From Rhizoclosmatium globosum (taxonomy: Eukaryota > Chytridiomycota > Chytridiomycetes > Chytridiales > Chytriomycetaceae): DNA of 64,000 nucleotides. A model generated the notes under the pieces. The model was not told the origin of the DNA. It saw nothing but the letters and a program-made list of their open reading frames with translations, and ran no database searches. The translations under genes and the position numbers were made by a program. Below, one piece after another: positions 33,665-46,100 of this stretch (positions within the stretch are counted from its first letter, which is position 1; each line of letters opens with the position of its first letter). The stretch covers positions 62,001 through 126,000 of the forward strand of contig MCGO01000074.1 of the NCBI GenBank assembly GCA_002104985.1, written 5' to 3'.

Positions 33665-34525
33665 TCAATGCTGTTGTTCTTGATCCGGCAACTCCTTGCA
33701 TAATCTCAAATGACGTTTCAAAGAATCCACACGTCCAAACTTTTTCAAGCATGCCTTGCAACTATATTGAGGTTCACTATCCTTGCCTGCATGGACTGTA
33801 CGTGCGTGGCGGAGAAGGTCGTGCTTACGAGTAAAACTGAGAGTGCAGTCGGTACAACCGAAACTCCGCAAGTTCGTGTGATGACGCATATGACTTTGAA
33901 GGTGCCAGGCAGTTTTGAAATACCGACCACATCCTTCCCAATCACAGTGAAACTTTTTTGTTGGGTGCTGAGGGTGTTGGCTGACGGGGGTTCGCATTAA
34001 AGGGGAGGAAACGGAATCCTCGGAATTCGATGAATGTGCTGGAGAAGAAGGGTGCGACTCATTGTCAGTTGAGAAGAAGTGTTGTGCAGGCGAGGCTAGA
34101 GGGCTGCTTCTGTATTGAGTTGCTGTGATATGCTGTTGAAGTTGATTTAAATGCGGTTGAACTCGGATTGCTTGAATTGGCCTGCTGTTATATTGCTGGA
34201 TATGCTGGTGGATGTAGTCTTGGTGCGTTGGCGCATGCATAATGATACGGGGAGATGCAGTTGGTGTCTGTGGCGTGGAGCGTGGCGGTTCATGGATGCT
34301 CAAAGGCGGATGATTCGCTGTAGTTTGCTCTTGTAACCGCATCTCTGAGAGCTTGTTGACCCAAGATGAAAGTGGTGGAAGGGTAACATTAGTGTCCTTG
34401 GGGGCTGAAAAGCAAATCGGCGGAAGCTGCACGGAGTAAGCAATGCTATTCTGGACTGGCATGGATGGCTGCGTCTTTGATGAAGATGTAATTGAGTGAT
34501 CGCCAGTGGTGACAATAGCTGGCAT
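33665..34525 (-). CDS. C2H2 zinc-finger protein, same finger architecture but no GPGG motif
   Basis: Intronless, 286 residues. Three fingers near the C-terminus: CDWEGCGRYFKTAWHLQSHM ending RHH, CTDCTLSFTRKHDLLRHART ending VH, and CKACLKKFGRVDSLKRHLRL ending in C. The finger set clearly belongs to the family, but the N-terminal 190 residues (Pro/Ser/Gln/His-rich) have no GPGG-type motif. Instead there is a short hydrophobic segment LPPLSSWVNKLSEMRLQEQ. A 5' exon carrying the motif may be missing, or the motif has been lost. Confidence 0.83.
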   Translation of the reverse strand: MPAIVTTGDHSITSSSKTQPSMPVQNSIAYSVQLPPICFSAPKDTNVTLPPLSSWVNKLSEMRLQEQTTANHPPLSIHEPPRSTPQTPTASPRIIMHAPTHQDYIHQHIQQYNSRPIQAIRVQPHLNQLQQHITATQYRSSPLASPAQHFFSTDNESHPSSPAHSSNSEDSVSSPLMRTPVSQHPQHPTKKFHCDWEGCGRYFKTAWHLQSHMRHHTNLRSFGCTDCTLSFTRKHDLLRHARTVHAGKDSEPQYSCKACLKKFGRVDSLKRHLRLCKELPDQEQQH

Positions 34526-34885
34526 GGAGTAAGAACCTTTTTATGATGCAAAAGCGAAAAGGAGTGGCGGTTGGCATCAGAAGACATCCGGTTCGTCCGA
34601 TGCGAACCCTGAAAACCCTCATTTTTGAAGGTTTCCGAAAATTGTGTGCGCCTCGGAAAGCCACGCTCGCAGCTCGGCACGCTTCGCTGACGCCATTCAT
34701 TCAGTGAGAGTAAACATTGTAAAGGTAAAGGAAGTTGTTTACTGTGCCTTGTGCAACTTCTCCGAGACTCGGTGGATGTATCTTGGAGACGCAATGAAAC
34801 TGAAACACAGATGGTGATGGGCGAAATTTTCCGAAGTTGCGTGTTTCCTATTGGGTTATCGGACGATCAGAGTTTAATGACCTGG

Positions 34886-35182
34886 CTACTTTACTATCCT
34901 CGCATTTGTATCCGACAAGGGAACATTCAGCTGGGTGTCTAACCTTGCCACCGCCACAATTACTTCAGTGGCGTTTTCAACAACTCCTTCATCAATCAAT
35001 AAGTCCTTCCTAATCATCCACTTTGTGATTGCATCCAATAGAATCCTTCTTCCGTAATAAGTATATGAGTGTTCACTTTCACGTCTCAAATAGACTGCAT
35101 CCACATTTCTTACGTCTTGAACCGTGCTACTTATCGTTGATAAGGATTCAGGGCTCAGTCTTCTCTTTTTCTCGCTGTCCAT
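34886..35182 (-). CDS. Small hypothetical protein
   Basis: A 98-residue frame starting MDSEKKRRLSPESLSTISST, with a plausible helix (RRILLDAITKWMIRKDLLID) and the segment NATEVIVAVARLD. No family recognised. It begins 80 nt from the divergent ABC transporter start and has a GT at the end of VAVAR that could be a donor site, so this may be the first exon of a longer gene. Charge pattern and amphipathic helix make it better than a random frame, but only weakly. Confidence 0.35.
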   Translation of the reverse strand: MDSEKKRRLSPESLSTISSTVQDVRNVDAVYLRRESEHSYTYYGRRILLDAITKWMIRKDLLIDEGVVENATEVIVAVARLDTQLNVPLSDTNARIVK

Positions 35183-35261
35183 AACTCAAAGAAGGTTTAA
35201 TATTAGCTCGGAATAAATGAGGCGTTTCCAAAATCAACTTATCACAAAAAAAGATCGCAAA

Positions 35262-37338
35262 ATGACAACAGCAAACACAACCATTCAGGTCAACACCGGA
35301 ATTAAACCCCAAGGGCTCACCCTCACTTGGAAAGAGTTGGGATACTCTGTCACGAATTCCAAGACGAAAGAAAACAGCTTCATCTTGAAGGAGATATCTG
35401 GAACCCTCCAACCAGGCGAGATTCTCGCCGTATTGGGCCCATCCGGCGCTGGAAAGAGTACCTTCTTGGTGAGTTGTTTGCATGCTATAGAGCCGCCTTC
35501 CTTCTTGCATAATAAGTGTCTTGTGCTGTCGAATTCGAATTTCATATCCACACTCAAAACGACAAACCAACCAGCAGCACCCCAATATATGAGCTAATCA
35601 ACTGTTAATTATTTTAGGATGTATTCGCTGGCCGTAAAGGCAAGTCGGGAACAGTTCATGGGTCAGTCTTTCTCGATGGCCAGGAAAGACCCATCAAAAA
35701 GTACGCTTCTTACGTAACTCAAGACGACTCTCTCATTGGCAGTTTCACTGTCCGCGAGACAATTCGTTGGGCTGTCAAGCTGAACCTTCCTACTCTCCCC
35801 TTCCCAACGCAAGAGGCCAAAGTACAGGATATGCTGTTACAGTTCGGACTCACAAAGTGTGCGGACTCTGTTGTGGGAGATGTATTGAGGCGAGGGATTT
35901 CAGGAGGTGAAAAGCGACGTTTGTCGATTGCTGTTCAGCTTGTGAAGGAATCCAAAGTTGTCTTTTTGGATGAACCCACGTCTGGATTGGATTCTGCTGC
36001 GTCGTTCAAAGTTATGGAGAGTATCAAGAACCTTGCGGCGAAGAGACAGTGTGCTGTCGTTTGCAGTATTCATCAACCGAGTCCATCGACGTACCAGTTG
36101 TTTGACAAAGTGTTGTTCTTAGCTCGTGGAGAGACTATTTACTTTGGAGCCAACAACGGAGATGAGGTTGATTACTTCGAGGCGATTGGTCATGCTATTC
36201 CAGAACACGTTAACGTGCCTGATGCTGTATTAGACTGTGAGTTAATATATTCAAATGAATTCTATCTCACATATATAATAGCCATCAATGTCGACTTCCT
36301 TGGCGACGAAGAGCTGGCTAAATCTCGAATGGACAAGTTTGTCGCAAACTGGAAGTCTTCTGCTAATTTCGCCAGTGCAAAACAAGACGTGGAGCAAGAC
36401 CTCAGCAAGCACAAAGCTAGAGATCCTTCTCCTGGCAAAGTAATTCTTGGAAGTAACGACTACGCTCAACCATTCTGGAATCAAGTTGCGATTCTCACAC
36501 ACCGAAACTTCAGTAACGCCATCAAGAACATTCTCATGTTCTGGGTCCGCTTGGTGCTCTACATTGCAATGGCAGTCTTGATGGGAACTACATGGTGGCA
36601 AATGGGAAACGCACAAAACAGCGTTCAATCTCGCATTAACGCCTTCTTCCTCAGTGTCGGCTTCTTAGCTTTCATGAGTGTTGCAGGAGTTCCCGCGATT
36701 TTAGAAGACCGTCAAGTGTTTTATCGTGAACGTATGAATCGCACTTATTCCGTCGGTGCGTACGTTCTCGCAAACACGATTGTGTCGATTCCATTCATTT
36801 ATATCTTGGCACTTGGATTCTCGTTGCCTGCATATCTGTTCATGGGACTTCAATTGAGTGCATCCAAGTTCTTCATCTACACTTCGTTCATGTGGTTCAC
36901 GTTGTACGTCGCGGAGTCTGTGACTGTCTTATTGCTGCGTTGTTCCCGATTTTTGTTATTGCTCTTACGCTCGCGGCTCTTTTTAACGGATTGGAAATGG
37001 TTACGCATGGAGCACTTGTTCGTGAAAACCTTCCTTCGTTTTGGAGGTATGGGTTCCATTACTGGAACTACCAGAAGTGGGCGTGGGATGGGTTCGTTGG
37101 AAATGAGTTTCCAGGAATCACGTTTGAATGCGCACAGTTGCCAAAGGGTGGTTGTTTTTGTTCTGTTCCCTCCAGTTTGGGAGATGATGCCTGTACTTTT
37201 AGCGGAGACGACGTTTTGAAGGAGTATGGTTACTCAGAGTACAGCTACTACAAAAGTGTTGCATGTTTGGTTGCGTTGATTGTATTCTTCCGTATTGCGT
37301 TTTACATCACACTCAGGCTCAAGAAGCCACAAGTCTAG
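35262..37338 (+). CDS. ABCG-type half ABC transporter, one frame break near the C-terminal third
   Basis: Three exons (35262-35468, 35618-36236, 36282-37338). The nucleotide-binding domain comes first: Walker A LGPSGAGKSTFL, signature RRGISGGEKRRLSIA, Walker B VVFLDEPTSGLDSA and the ABCG H-loop CSIHQPS. The membrane domain follows with WNQVAILTHRNFSNAIKN, then FWVRLVLYIAMAVLMGTTWW, EDRQVFYRERMNRTYSVGAY and FPIFVIALTLAAL. This reversed NBD-TMD order defines ABCG (White) half-transporters, which work as dimers to export lipids, sterols or xenobiotics. The frame must change by one base at about 36925 (between YVAESVTV and IAALFPIF); no intron fits. Everything else is intact, so an assembly error or a recent mutation are both possible. 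Confidence 0.87.
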
Positions 37339-37473
37339 TTTCTTTTCAATTGAAGCAGTCTCATATTTAGTTCATCGAATACAATACAATGCCTCAGTTC
37401 AAAAAATAACAAATGTATTCTACAAATCAAACAAAAAAGTATACGCGAGAATAAAATACAATAGAAGAAAGAG

Positions 37474-38691
37474 TTACTGCCCAACCTGTCCCTTCTCCCT
37501 ACAAATATTAACATGCCTCCTCAACGAGTCAACCCGCCCAAACCCATGTCCACAGCTCCCACAAGCAAACAACGGCTGCCCCGCCGCAACTTCATGCACA
37601 CTCTTCTGATGCCGCCCCAAATCGTGTTTTCGAACAAATGCAAGCGGACACTGGTCGCACTGGTGTTTTCGGACATTCTCGTGATGCTTGATATGCGAGA
37701 TGCATTGCCACGGTGTTCCAAACTCTTTTGTGCAGTCTTCGCGCGGGCAGGGGTACGTCTTTTGGCCGTTGGGGAGGATTCGGAAGGGGATTGTTTTTGA
37801 GAGTGGTTTGTTTGAGGGTGGGACTTGTTCAGGAAGGATGGTTTGAGGAACTGGTTGAGTTGGTGGGATTGGGGTTTGTTGAGGGGCGATGGGCCGGTAG
37901 ATTGGTTGTTGGATGTGGTGTGGGGTTTGATGTAATCCCTGGTTAGGCTCGGATTGAAAATGTGTTTGTCGAGGTTGCGGAGCAATTAAAGATACAGGTT
38001 GCGAATACTGAAGATGATATTGAACCGGCGGTGCTTGTACAGGTTGTGGCTGAGATCGAAATTCGTGGTTTTGAGGAAATTGTCGATTTTGTGGGATAGG
38101 CGGCGACACAGGAGGAGAATAGAATGAGGAACCGTGTCCGATTGAGTGAGGTAGTAAGGACGGTTGATTTTGCTGAAACGATTTCGAAGCGGATTCTGAG
38201 GGAACAACATTCGGTACATGTTGATTTTGACGCATGGTATGTGTTGGTGGGGGCTGTTGAATAAATTGGGCTTGGGGGGCGTAAGGTGATTTTGCAGACA
38301 ATGCGACAAGGTGTTGAGGCGGTTGATATGGCCTGAAACGGTTGCTAATTGGAGGAACACGATGGACTATCTCAACCTCCCGTCGAGGTTGAGTTGGTAA
38401 AGGGTTCACAACATCATCAACGAGGCTGACAGATCCAGGACCTAATGGGGCTCTTGGAGGCGCTGCTGGTCTTGAATCCGTAGAATCAGCTGGACCCTGT
38501 CGGCGGGGAAAGCCTCTAAGGGCTGCTTCGAGGATGCTCTGTTCATGAGCAGATAGTTTGCTCTTTGTTGTTGTTTGCAGCGGCATTGCAACGACCGATG
38601 ATGGCGGTGATGGAGGAATGGATCTTGGGCTAGAGGTGTGTTGGGCGGCAGAGAAGTGGGCAAGGGGTGCCTGAGACGGAGGCAGACTCAT
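37474..38691 (-). CDS. C2H2 zinc-finger protein with variant GPGG motif and long Gln/Pro linker
   Basis: Intronless, 405 residues, the largest family member here. The motif is LGPGSVSLVDDV at about residue 83, with Ser replacing the second Gly. A 210-residue Gln/Pro-rich linker follows. Fingers: CPREDCTKEFGTPWQCISHI ending KHH, CDQCPLAFVRKHDLGRHQKS ending VH, and CGSCGHGFGRVDSLRRHVNI ending in C. The first finger keeps the C-x4-C-x-K form without the usual W-x-G. The linker is of the type that acts as an activation or condensation domain in fungal factors; this is inference. Confidence 0.85.
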   Translation of the reverse strand: MSLPPSQAPLAHFSAAQHTSSPRSIPPSPPSSVVAMPLQTTTKSKLSAHEQSILEAALRGFPRRQGPADSTDSRPAAPPRAPLGPGSVSLVDDVVNPLPTQPRREVEIVHRVPPISNRFRPYQPPQHLVALSAKSPYAPQAQFIQQPPPTHTMRQNQHVPNVVPSESASKSFQQNQPSLLPHSIGHGSSFYSPPVSPPIPQNRQFPQNHEFRSQPQPVQAPPVQYHLQYSQPVSLIAPQPRQTHFQSEPNQGLHQTPHHIQQPIYRPIAPQQTPIPPTQPVPQTILPEQVPPSNKPLSKTIPFRILPNGQKTYPCPREDCTKEFGTPWQCISHIKHHENVRKHQCDQCPLAFVRKHDLGRHQKSVHEVAAGQPLFACGSCGHGFGRVDSLRRHVNICREKGQVGQ

Positions 38692-39308
38692 CCAACGTAA
38701 TGGTTTTTGAGAATTTCACAGCCAAGATGAGGAGATAGATAACAAAATAGGAGATTTCAGCCCAAAATCTGACGCCACCCACCCTCTGCAGCATATCACT
38801 TTCAGCCATTTGCATTCCATTTATGCAGTCCCAAGTAAGCAGATAGTACTCTAAGCAGACAATATGCTAGTCTAAAAGTACGATGGCTGTGACCTGAGGA
38901 TCTGCATTTTGCCACCATTTTGCCACTCCCTCCAGAGTGCTGAGAGCGAGAATGAGTCATGACTGGTTTCCATTGGAATATATTCCACTGGTCAACATGT
39001 CAAAGTTTTAAAGGCAAGGGTATGTGACGCCACCTTTGAAATGCACGTGCTGGGCTTGACTGAAACAGGAAAAAAACGCCCCCTGTGCCGTCCTGAATGG
39101 AATGAAGTTGGGTATTTTTGCGACAGTTTTCGCTGATATCGCTTACATCGTCGCGTGCACGACTCCTGAGCGGCGGAGGGTACGGCACACCCGAGGGCCA
39201 AAGGAGGACGTTACTGAAATTTAAAACAATAAATTTGGATCATAGTATATTACAATAAGGTGATTGGGAAAACAATAAATGATTATATATCAACAATTAT
39301 AAATATAG
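38692..39308. other. Intergenic, nothing recognised
   Basis: Spacer upstream of the zinc-finger gene ending at 38691. I looked here for the N-terminal half of the histone H3 fragment that starts at 39309 and did not find it in any frame. Confidence 0.5.
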
Positions 39309-39582
39309 GTGCGCGAAATCACTGAAGACTTTGTTAATGGTTCGTTGTTTGCCATGAATGAATCCACAAGTCTTCCGCCAGGAACATCTGTGCGTTTTCA
39401 ACGAAATGCTTTTACCGTCTTGCAAGAGTGTACTGAAGCCTTTTACCGTCTTGCAAGAGTGTACTGAAGCGTACATGACGTGTTTTTTTGAAGATGCTAA
39501 TCTGTTGGCAATCCATGCTAAGCGTGTAACTTTGATGCGACAAGACATTCAACTTTTGCGTCGTCTTCAACATGAAATGTGA
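39309..39582 (+). pseudogene. Histone H3-fold fragment broken by a tandem duplication
   Basis: After a possible acceptor (ATATAG) the frame reads VREITEDF, like the LVREIAQDF of H3. It continues as [20 protein letters not shown], then [20 protein letters not shown] and QDIQLLRRL. This tracks the H3 histone fold ([44 protein letters not shown]). A 15-residue insertion separates the first two pieces. A perfect 31-bp tandem duplication at 39409-39470 shifts the frame. The N-terminal tail and first helix of H3 are absent. The many changes at invariant sites suggest a divergent variant (CENP-A-like or other) or a relic of one. Confidence 0.72.
39409..39470 (+). repeat. Perfect 31-bp tandem duplication
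   Basis: 39409-39439 and 39440-39470 are identical. The unit begins CTTTTACCGTCTTGCAAGAG. Its length is not a multiple of three, so it interrupts the H3-like frame. Confidence 0.95.
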
Positions 39583-39877
39583 ATGAATTTAAATAAAAGA
39601 ATTTGATGTACAATCCATTCTCGGCTTTGTAGCTTTGTGCAACAGAACAATGACAACGTTCAACGTCTTTGATCCAGTTTGTATTAACGTGGACGCGAGG
39701 AAAAGTGGATAACAACTGCAAGAACACATGAACTGGTTGGATCGCATAGAAGTGAGGCAGGGCCTTGACGGGAAGGCAGGAAGGCAGGAAGGCGGGACGT
39801 TGGCGGGCTGGCGGGCTGGCGGGAAAAGGAGCGGAAGCTTGTATAAAGGTGAATGCAATTTAAAGGAAAAAATTGCC

Positions 39878-40002
39878 ACTGCTCACACTTGGTGTCAGTG
39901 GACATTGTTGCGAAAATGCTTGTGGTGCTCACACTTGGTGTCATCATTATGCAAGTGACAGAATCAAAGAATCTTCTACTGCTCACACTTGGTGTCAGTG
40001 GA
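39878..40002 (+). repeat. Cluster of three copies of an 18-mer
   Basis: TGCTCACACTTGGTGTCA occurs at about 39880-39897, 39926-39943 and 39980-39997. The outer two copies are longer, sharing ACTGC...CAGTGGA flanks. Spacing is about 46 and 54 bp. They lie just beyond the 3' end of the Helitron gene. Confidence 0.88.
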
Positions 40003-40129
40003 TTGAGTATTTGGTTGTAGATAGTCATATATATATTAAATAAAGAAGGAAAATAATCTCAAGAGTCATTTATAATGTTGCAGTTGCAAAGTGAAAAAAA
40101 AGTATAGAATGAAACAAAACAGAAGCGTC

Positions 40130-43100
40130 TTAGTCAAAGTCTGCATCTAGATTGTCTTCAGCTTCATTGTAAAGTTGATTTGTGTAATCATCAAGGTCTT
40201 CAACATTGTTGAATTCTGTGTCAGTATCGTCAAAGACATTCATCCAGTCATGAGATAATTGACTGATAGTTGATGGGTCAGGTTGTGGGGTACAAGTATG
40301 ACCGTCTTCAGGTAAAAATGGGGAAAATCCTTGCTGAGCTAGATGAGCTGGCACTGGACCTTGATATGTTCGCTGTCGCCTTTTGAATTTCATGGGAGAT
40401 TCTTCAGGAGGGAATGTTGGGTTGGTCACGGTAGACAATTGGATAAGTCGATCGTCTTCATCAATAACATAATCCTTGGGTTGACAGGAATCAAATTCTT
40501 GGTCAGATATGGCTCGTAGGAGCATCAGGCTGCGGAGTTCCCGTACTCGAGAAATCAGAACATAAAATCCACCAGCGTCAAGAGAAAAGTCCTGATGGAG
40601 TTTTGGGAATTCACGTTTTGATACACTGAAAGGAGCCAGCAACAGTCGAGGCAAGGTGAGTCCTTGTACACGATAATCTGTTAGACAGAACGCAGGAGTG
40701 AATCCAAGTTGGGTAATACGAAAATTGGCTGTCTTTCCACACATCTTGATAGCATCACTTGTCTGAGATTCAGCCATCACCGGAAAGATTCCTGGACCAA
40801 AGCCTACATCATGGTCATTATCTGGAATACGCACAAGCACATATTCAGGCATTTCAGAACTCCGCTGGAAAACTGAACCATCAACGCGGACAAATTCCGC
40901 AAAAGTTGTTGTAGAAGCCCAGTGAATAGATACTATTTTCCCAAGTGTTCCGTTGGCAAGGCCCGCAGGAACACAGCTATTGGAACTTAAGCAGACATCC
41001 ATGCCAACATAAATATCTAAGATGGGACTCAGGCGCTTGCCTTTCTCGTCCCCAAGTGTGTAAATGTAACGAACCATATCAGGTGTCAAGGGAACTGGGG
41101 GCTTCATTTTGTTCCGCGGTTTCACCGAAGCAAGCTTGGCCACCAAACGAAAAGTTGGATTCGTGAGACTGGACTGATGATGGGAACGTGCCTTGATGAA
41201 GCTATCATTGTAGCTTCTGCGGATGATGTTGGATCCAGCACAAACAAGAGCAGGATGAGAGTCAGTGTTGAATTCCGCCCATTTTTCTGTTGACTGGACT
41301 TGAGAGTTGAGAGCGGCTCGAAACGCTGTGGAGTATAAACCAACACGAGCATTAGACAAGTGGTACCCAAACAGAGGATCTGTAACAAATCGCATGGATT
41401 CAGTCAAATAGTAGCAAGAAGTGAATGACATGTAAACATCATATGCCTTCTTCTTGCGATAATATGCCTCTTTTTGGGAATCAGAAGCATTCTGGCTGAC
41501 ATTCGTTGGAGGAACAAACAGGTATTCATCTTTGACAGGCCGCTTTTGGAACACATCCCCCAGCAACATTACAGCAAGACCTCCGAAATAGACATTATCT
41601 TCATCAGAAACTTGTTTGACAGTGTTGAAGGCCTTATTCAGCTTAAAGAAACTGTCTTGCCCTATCATGAAGGCCTCATCCATAACCAACAACTCCACAG
41701 CTTCCCACTGTTTATGATGTTCGGGTAAAAACTGCATTCCTTGAGAGAACCTTCCAACACGATGCATTGTTTCGCCCCCTATTCCACTGGCTGCTATACC
41801 TGATGGGGCCATTTTCTTGATGGCTGTGGGCCTGTTATACAACCTTGCCAATTCCATCAAGGCGTTCACAATACGAGTTTTACCAACTCCTCCTCCACCT
41901 GCTACAATACTGCGTGGTGGTGTCTCTGATGAAGTGGGCTCAATGAATCGTGAGACTAGGTATGAACCGTATGTGGTGAAAACGGCATGTTGCTTCAAAT
42001 TTAAGTTGAATTTCTTGGAGACTTCAGCAACAGTTGGATACATTCCGAGAGTCTTGGCCATGTCACCAACAGTTGGTTTGGAATAGTGAAGGTTCACAAT
42101 TACATCAGATAACTTTGGCAGGAGAGACACTGATGCAATGGGAAACCGATTTGTAGGAACATGCATAGATGGGCCAGGAGTTTCTGGAATCTGAGCCAGA
42201 GGATGCCCCTTGTACTTTTTCAAGACTTGTTTCATTGCTTTCAAGGAATGAATAGCAGGTGCATGTGAAGAAGCTTTATCCAAGTGAATGTGGTTGGGAG
42301 AACGAGTAAAATTGGTGAAGCGAGATACTTCAGAAAAAGTGTTGTTCGCACTTTCACAATCCAAGTTGCAATAGATGGATGAGAACATTTCACTATCATA
42401 TTCTACAGGCTCAAAGTCATCGTTGTCAGCATCCATATATGCATCACTGGCGTCTTGGGCTCCTGAAGAAAATAGGGGATCTTGGAGCCTTTCTTCATCG
42501 GGTTCGTCATCACCATACAGATCGTCAGGGTCAATGTAGCCATCAACTCTCTTCTTGGTAACCTGTTGTTTTGCAATCACCTATGTTGTTGATGTGAGAG
42601 TTAGAAATGTGCTCTAGCTATTATATTAAACCAATGCTAACCTTTGACAAGTGCCAATTATCAAGGTTGTCAATGAAGCGGATTGTTGCAGCATTTTGGT
42701 GCGGCACCCATGAAGTATAAAAGGGAATGACAGAGTTGGATGAATTTGTTGTGAAAAACATGTCCAATGATCGCCAGGGATATTGAAGCAACAATATGGA
42801 CCTTGCGCGGCGTTCAATCAAGTTTGGTTCAGTGTCAGCAGATGAGGGAATGCGTGGACCAATTAAATTGGGGACTCGAGGTTTTGGTAAATAACGCAGC
42901 TGATGTGTAAGAAACTGTGGATGCGTAGGAGCTAAAGGAAGTCGCATTGTAGGTATTGTTTCTGCTGTCAAGAACAAAGGTGGCTGGGTCACTGGAATAG
43001 AGAGACTGGGACTAAAGGCTTGACTTTCAGACTGCATACCATCCACTTGAACAGAAGAATCCATTGATTGTGGGCAGTAAAGTTGTTCACCCTCATCTTC

Positions 43101-46100
43101 TGAGACATCTGCCATCCATCCATTTTCAGCATCATCTCCGTCTACTTCGGGGATGAGCTCCTCATTGTCATCCACATCAGAACTCACACCCTCTTCCATT
43201 TCTTCATGTGACCTATTTGATGTGTATATGAGTTTTACAACGTTACATTTTCAGTTTTTGAAATCACCTTTTATGGGCACCCGTTTTAGAGATCAATACT
43301 TTCTCATAATGCTGATCAAAGAGTCTCAAGCAACACTGTTCCAAGACAGGTGGACGATGCATATAATCGAGAAACGAATGTCCAACAGTGAATTTCCTGG
43401 AATTTGCATCATAGGACAGGCTCATATTTATCTCAGTTTGTGCTGATTGGAACATATCAAGTCCTTGACATAGTAGGAGGGGTTTAAAGTCACAACTGAA
43501 ATGACCAGACGTATGCGTTGTTAAAAACAAAGCAGCCAGTGAGGAAGATACCTCCATCATGTTGGATTCCATTGACATCAATGACATGAGACGTCGTAAT
43601 CCGCGACGATATGGCTCTAAGTCAGGATCTTTGTTTGCTATCCGTTTCTGATACCGGGTGGCAATTGCAGCTAGAGCAGCAACTTGAACACTAAGGGAAG
43701 CCTTGGTGGCATACTTTGTGGCGTAGAGAACTACATCAGCACCATCTCCCAGTTGCAAGAAGCGACTATCATGGTTCCCAGGAATACATGAGAACCACAC
43801 ATTGCAAATGTTGTTCAAGTAATTACATCCCAATTCAGTATGGAATCGATATTTGTTGTCCTTGTTGAATCCAGTTTGTTCCAAGTTTTGATGAGGCATA
43901 CAGTAACGGCACTTCTCACCTTTCTTAAAGCATCCTGCGCCTTTGAAGTGAGAGAACAATCAGTGAGGGTCAACACCAGAAGAAAGGATGAAAATACAAA
44001 CAATGATAGTGGTAATGTTCTTGAACATGGTGAAGAAAGATTGATTTTTGTATTGCTGCAACAAGAGGCTTTTCACTAAAAGGAGCAAGAAGAGTTCCTA
44101 GATTCAGAACGTGTGATTCTTGGACAATTGGGAGGGAGTCTGGGTCTTGGAGACGAAGGTCCTCTATTGCTGATGTGATGGAGGTTTTCAACAACTCTGG
44201 ACTTGAAAACCGCTGAGAACAACTTGTGCACATGGCAAGCTTTGGCGGTGGAGACTTTTTTGACCTTCGGCCACGGAGTTTTGGACTCAAGTGAATAGGG
44301 ATCAATGACCCTAAAGGACAGGAATTGCAGCATTGTGGCTTGTACTTGTCAAACTCGTAGATTGGATAATTGGAAGAGACAACTGACTGCAAGAACGCGT
44401 CATAACCATCTTTACAACCTGATTCTTGAATACGCGTTGCCCATTCTTTCTCACTACGGGGAGCACCATGAATCCAGGCAACTCCGTGTGTGTGAAGAGT
44501 CCCTCCTTCTTGACATTCTATAAAATGTGCTATGGCTTCCAGAAATCCATATGCACCACCTTGTGAATATGAACGACCAGCTTGCATATCAAATCCAAGG
44601 ACATGTTTAATGAACAAGTCAAGCACCACCAAGAATGTGTCCGCAGCCACAACAGGGTTGTCTAGCACTACTTTAAGCATTGCTTTCCCATCAGGCATAT
44701 GAGCAGGAGTGATATCTTCATATCGAATGTCTTTGGGCATCAGCTCATGTGCATAGAATGCCAAAAGAGCAGAACCTGTGTCACTGGGAGTAAGTGTCCA
44801 GAAGATGTTGGGAACACCACGATCAAATTGAAGTGATTCTAACTTGACGCGATTCTTGGCACGTTCGGCACTTGAGCCTGGAAACTTGGCAACACCTGAT
44901 GAGCGAACAGTAGAAATAAGACGAGAAACACGTTTCACTTGTTCGGTTTGAGGCGGAGTTGCTTGAAACAGATCTCTGGCACGAGCGCATTCCATTTCCC
45001 AATCATAAAAAGCCTTGACGTCAGATGGCTCCAAGTTTGCAGCATCATGAGCAATAGATGGATTGCCTTTGCACTTGAGATGCATAGAGGTGAGTGCACC
45101 AGACATGGAAAGCTTGTCATGAGCATAGAGTACAAAATCAGGATCATTACGAAATCCAAGTGCACCAAGTCGAAGGTAATAGGATACAATACTATGCATT
45201 GTTTAGGAATATTTGATGTTAACAAGCTTAAGAACTCACGCTTTAAGTGAATATTTGTGCTTGCGCCGGGAATCACCTGGGCCCCCTTGGCCATAGGGAA
45301 AGTGACGAACATAACTCATAGTCATTTCATGTTGTGATTTGATCAATCGGCCAGAATGCTTTATAACAAGTGTTCCAGGCCTGACTATGGAGTCAATTGA
45401 AGCTTGTGGCGTTGTTGGGCTTTCACAAGTAGCATTCTGTTTAATTAATGAAGTTAGCATTAAAATTGTGACAAAAATGCACACACTTTTGCAGTAGTGT
45501 CTGTAACAGACGAGTCTGCTATTGCAGACTCAATAGTTGCTTCTAAACGAGACATAGACGATGCTGATTCCAAATTGACTAGCCCAGATGCATATTGCAG
45601 AACTGTGATTCCATTTGGAGCTGTAGACTCAAATTCTGGTTGACGAACTGATTCAACATTTCGTTCAAGTGAGTGTAGAATTCCAGAGAGATGGCGATAT
45701 TCTGTTTCACCAAGTGTTGAAGCATCTAATCGCTCAATAACACCTTCAGGAGTGATGGATGAAAGAATGTGAGAGTTTAATGGCAGGCCGCGAGCGAATT
45801 GGTTGTTTGCCAGCAAGAATTCACTGGCGGCACGAATCTTGTCAACATTTTGCAGGAAAGGAGTTTTTGAAGCCAACTCCTGGGCAGAATCAAATGGACC
45901 CGCCAGGATAGCACGGTAGTTTCCAGACACATAAGTAGGTAAGCACTGTGCTGCGGTGCGTTGCGAACAATCCCATGACATGAAATGTGACGTAACCACC
46001 TTGTTTTTGCCTCCCTTTAAGAACGACAACTTGGCACGAGATTGGCAAAGTGTTACAGTTTGGAGTTCAGATGAGTTGAGAGCATCAAGAATGTCTGAAC

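Noticed and set aside
33665..34525. GPGG motif in this zinc-finger gene
   Set aside because: I searched the full N-terminal part and found no match; only the fingers are shared.
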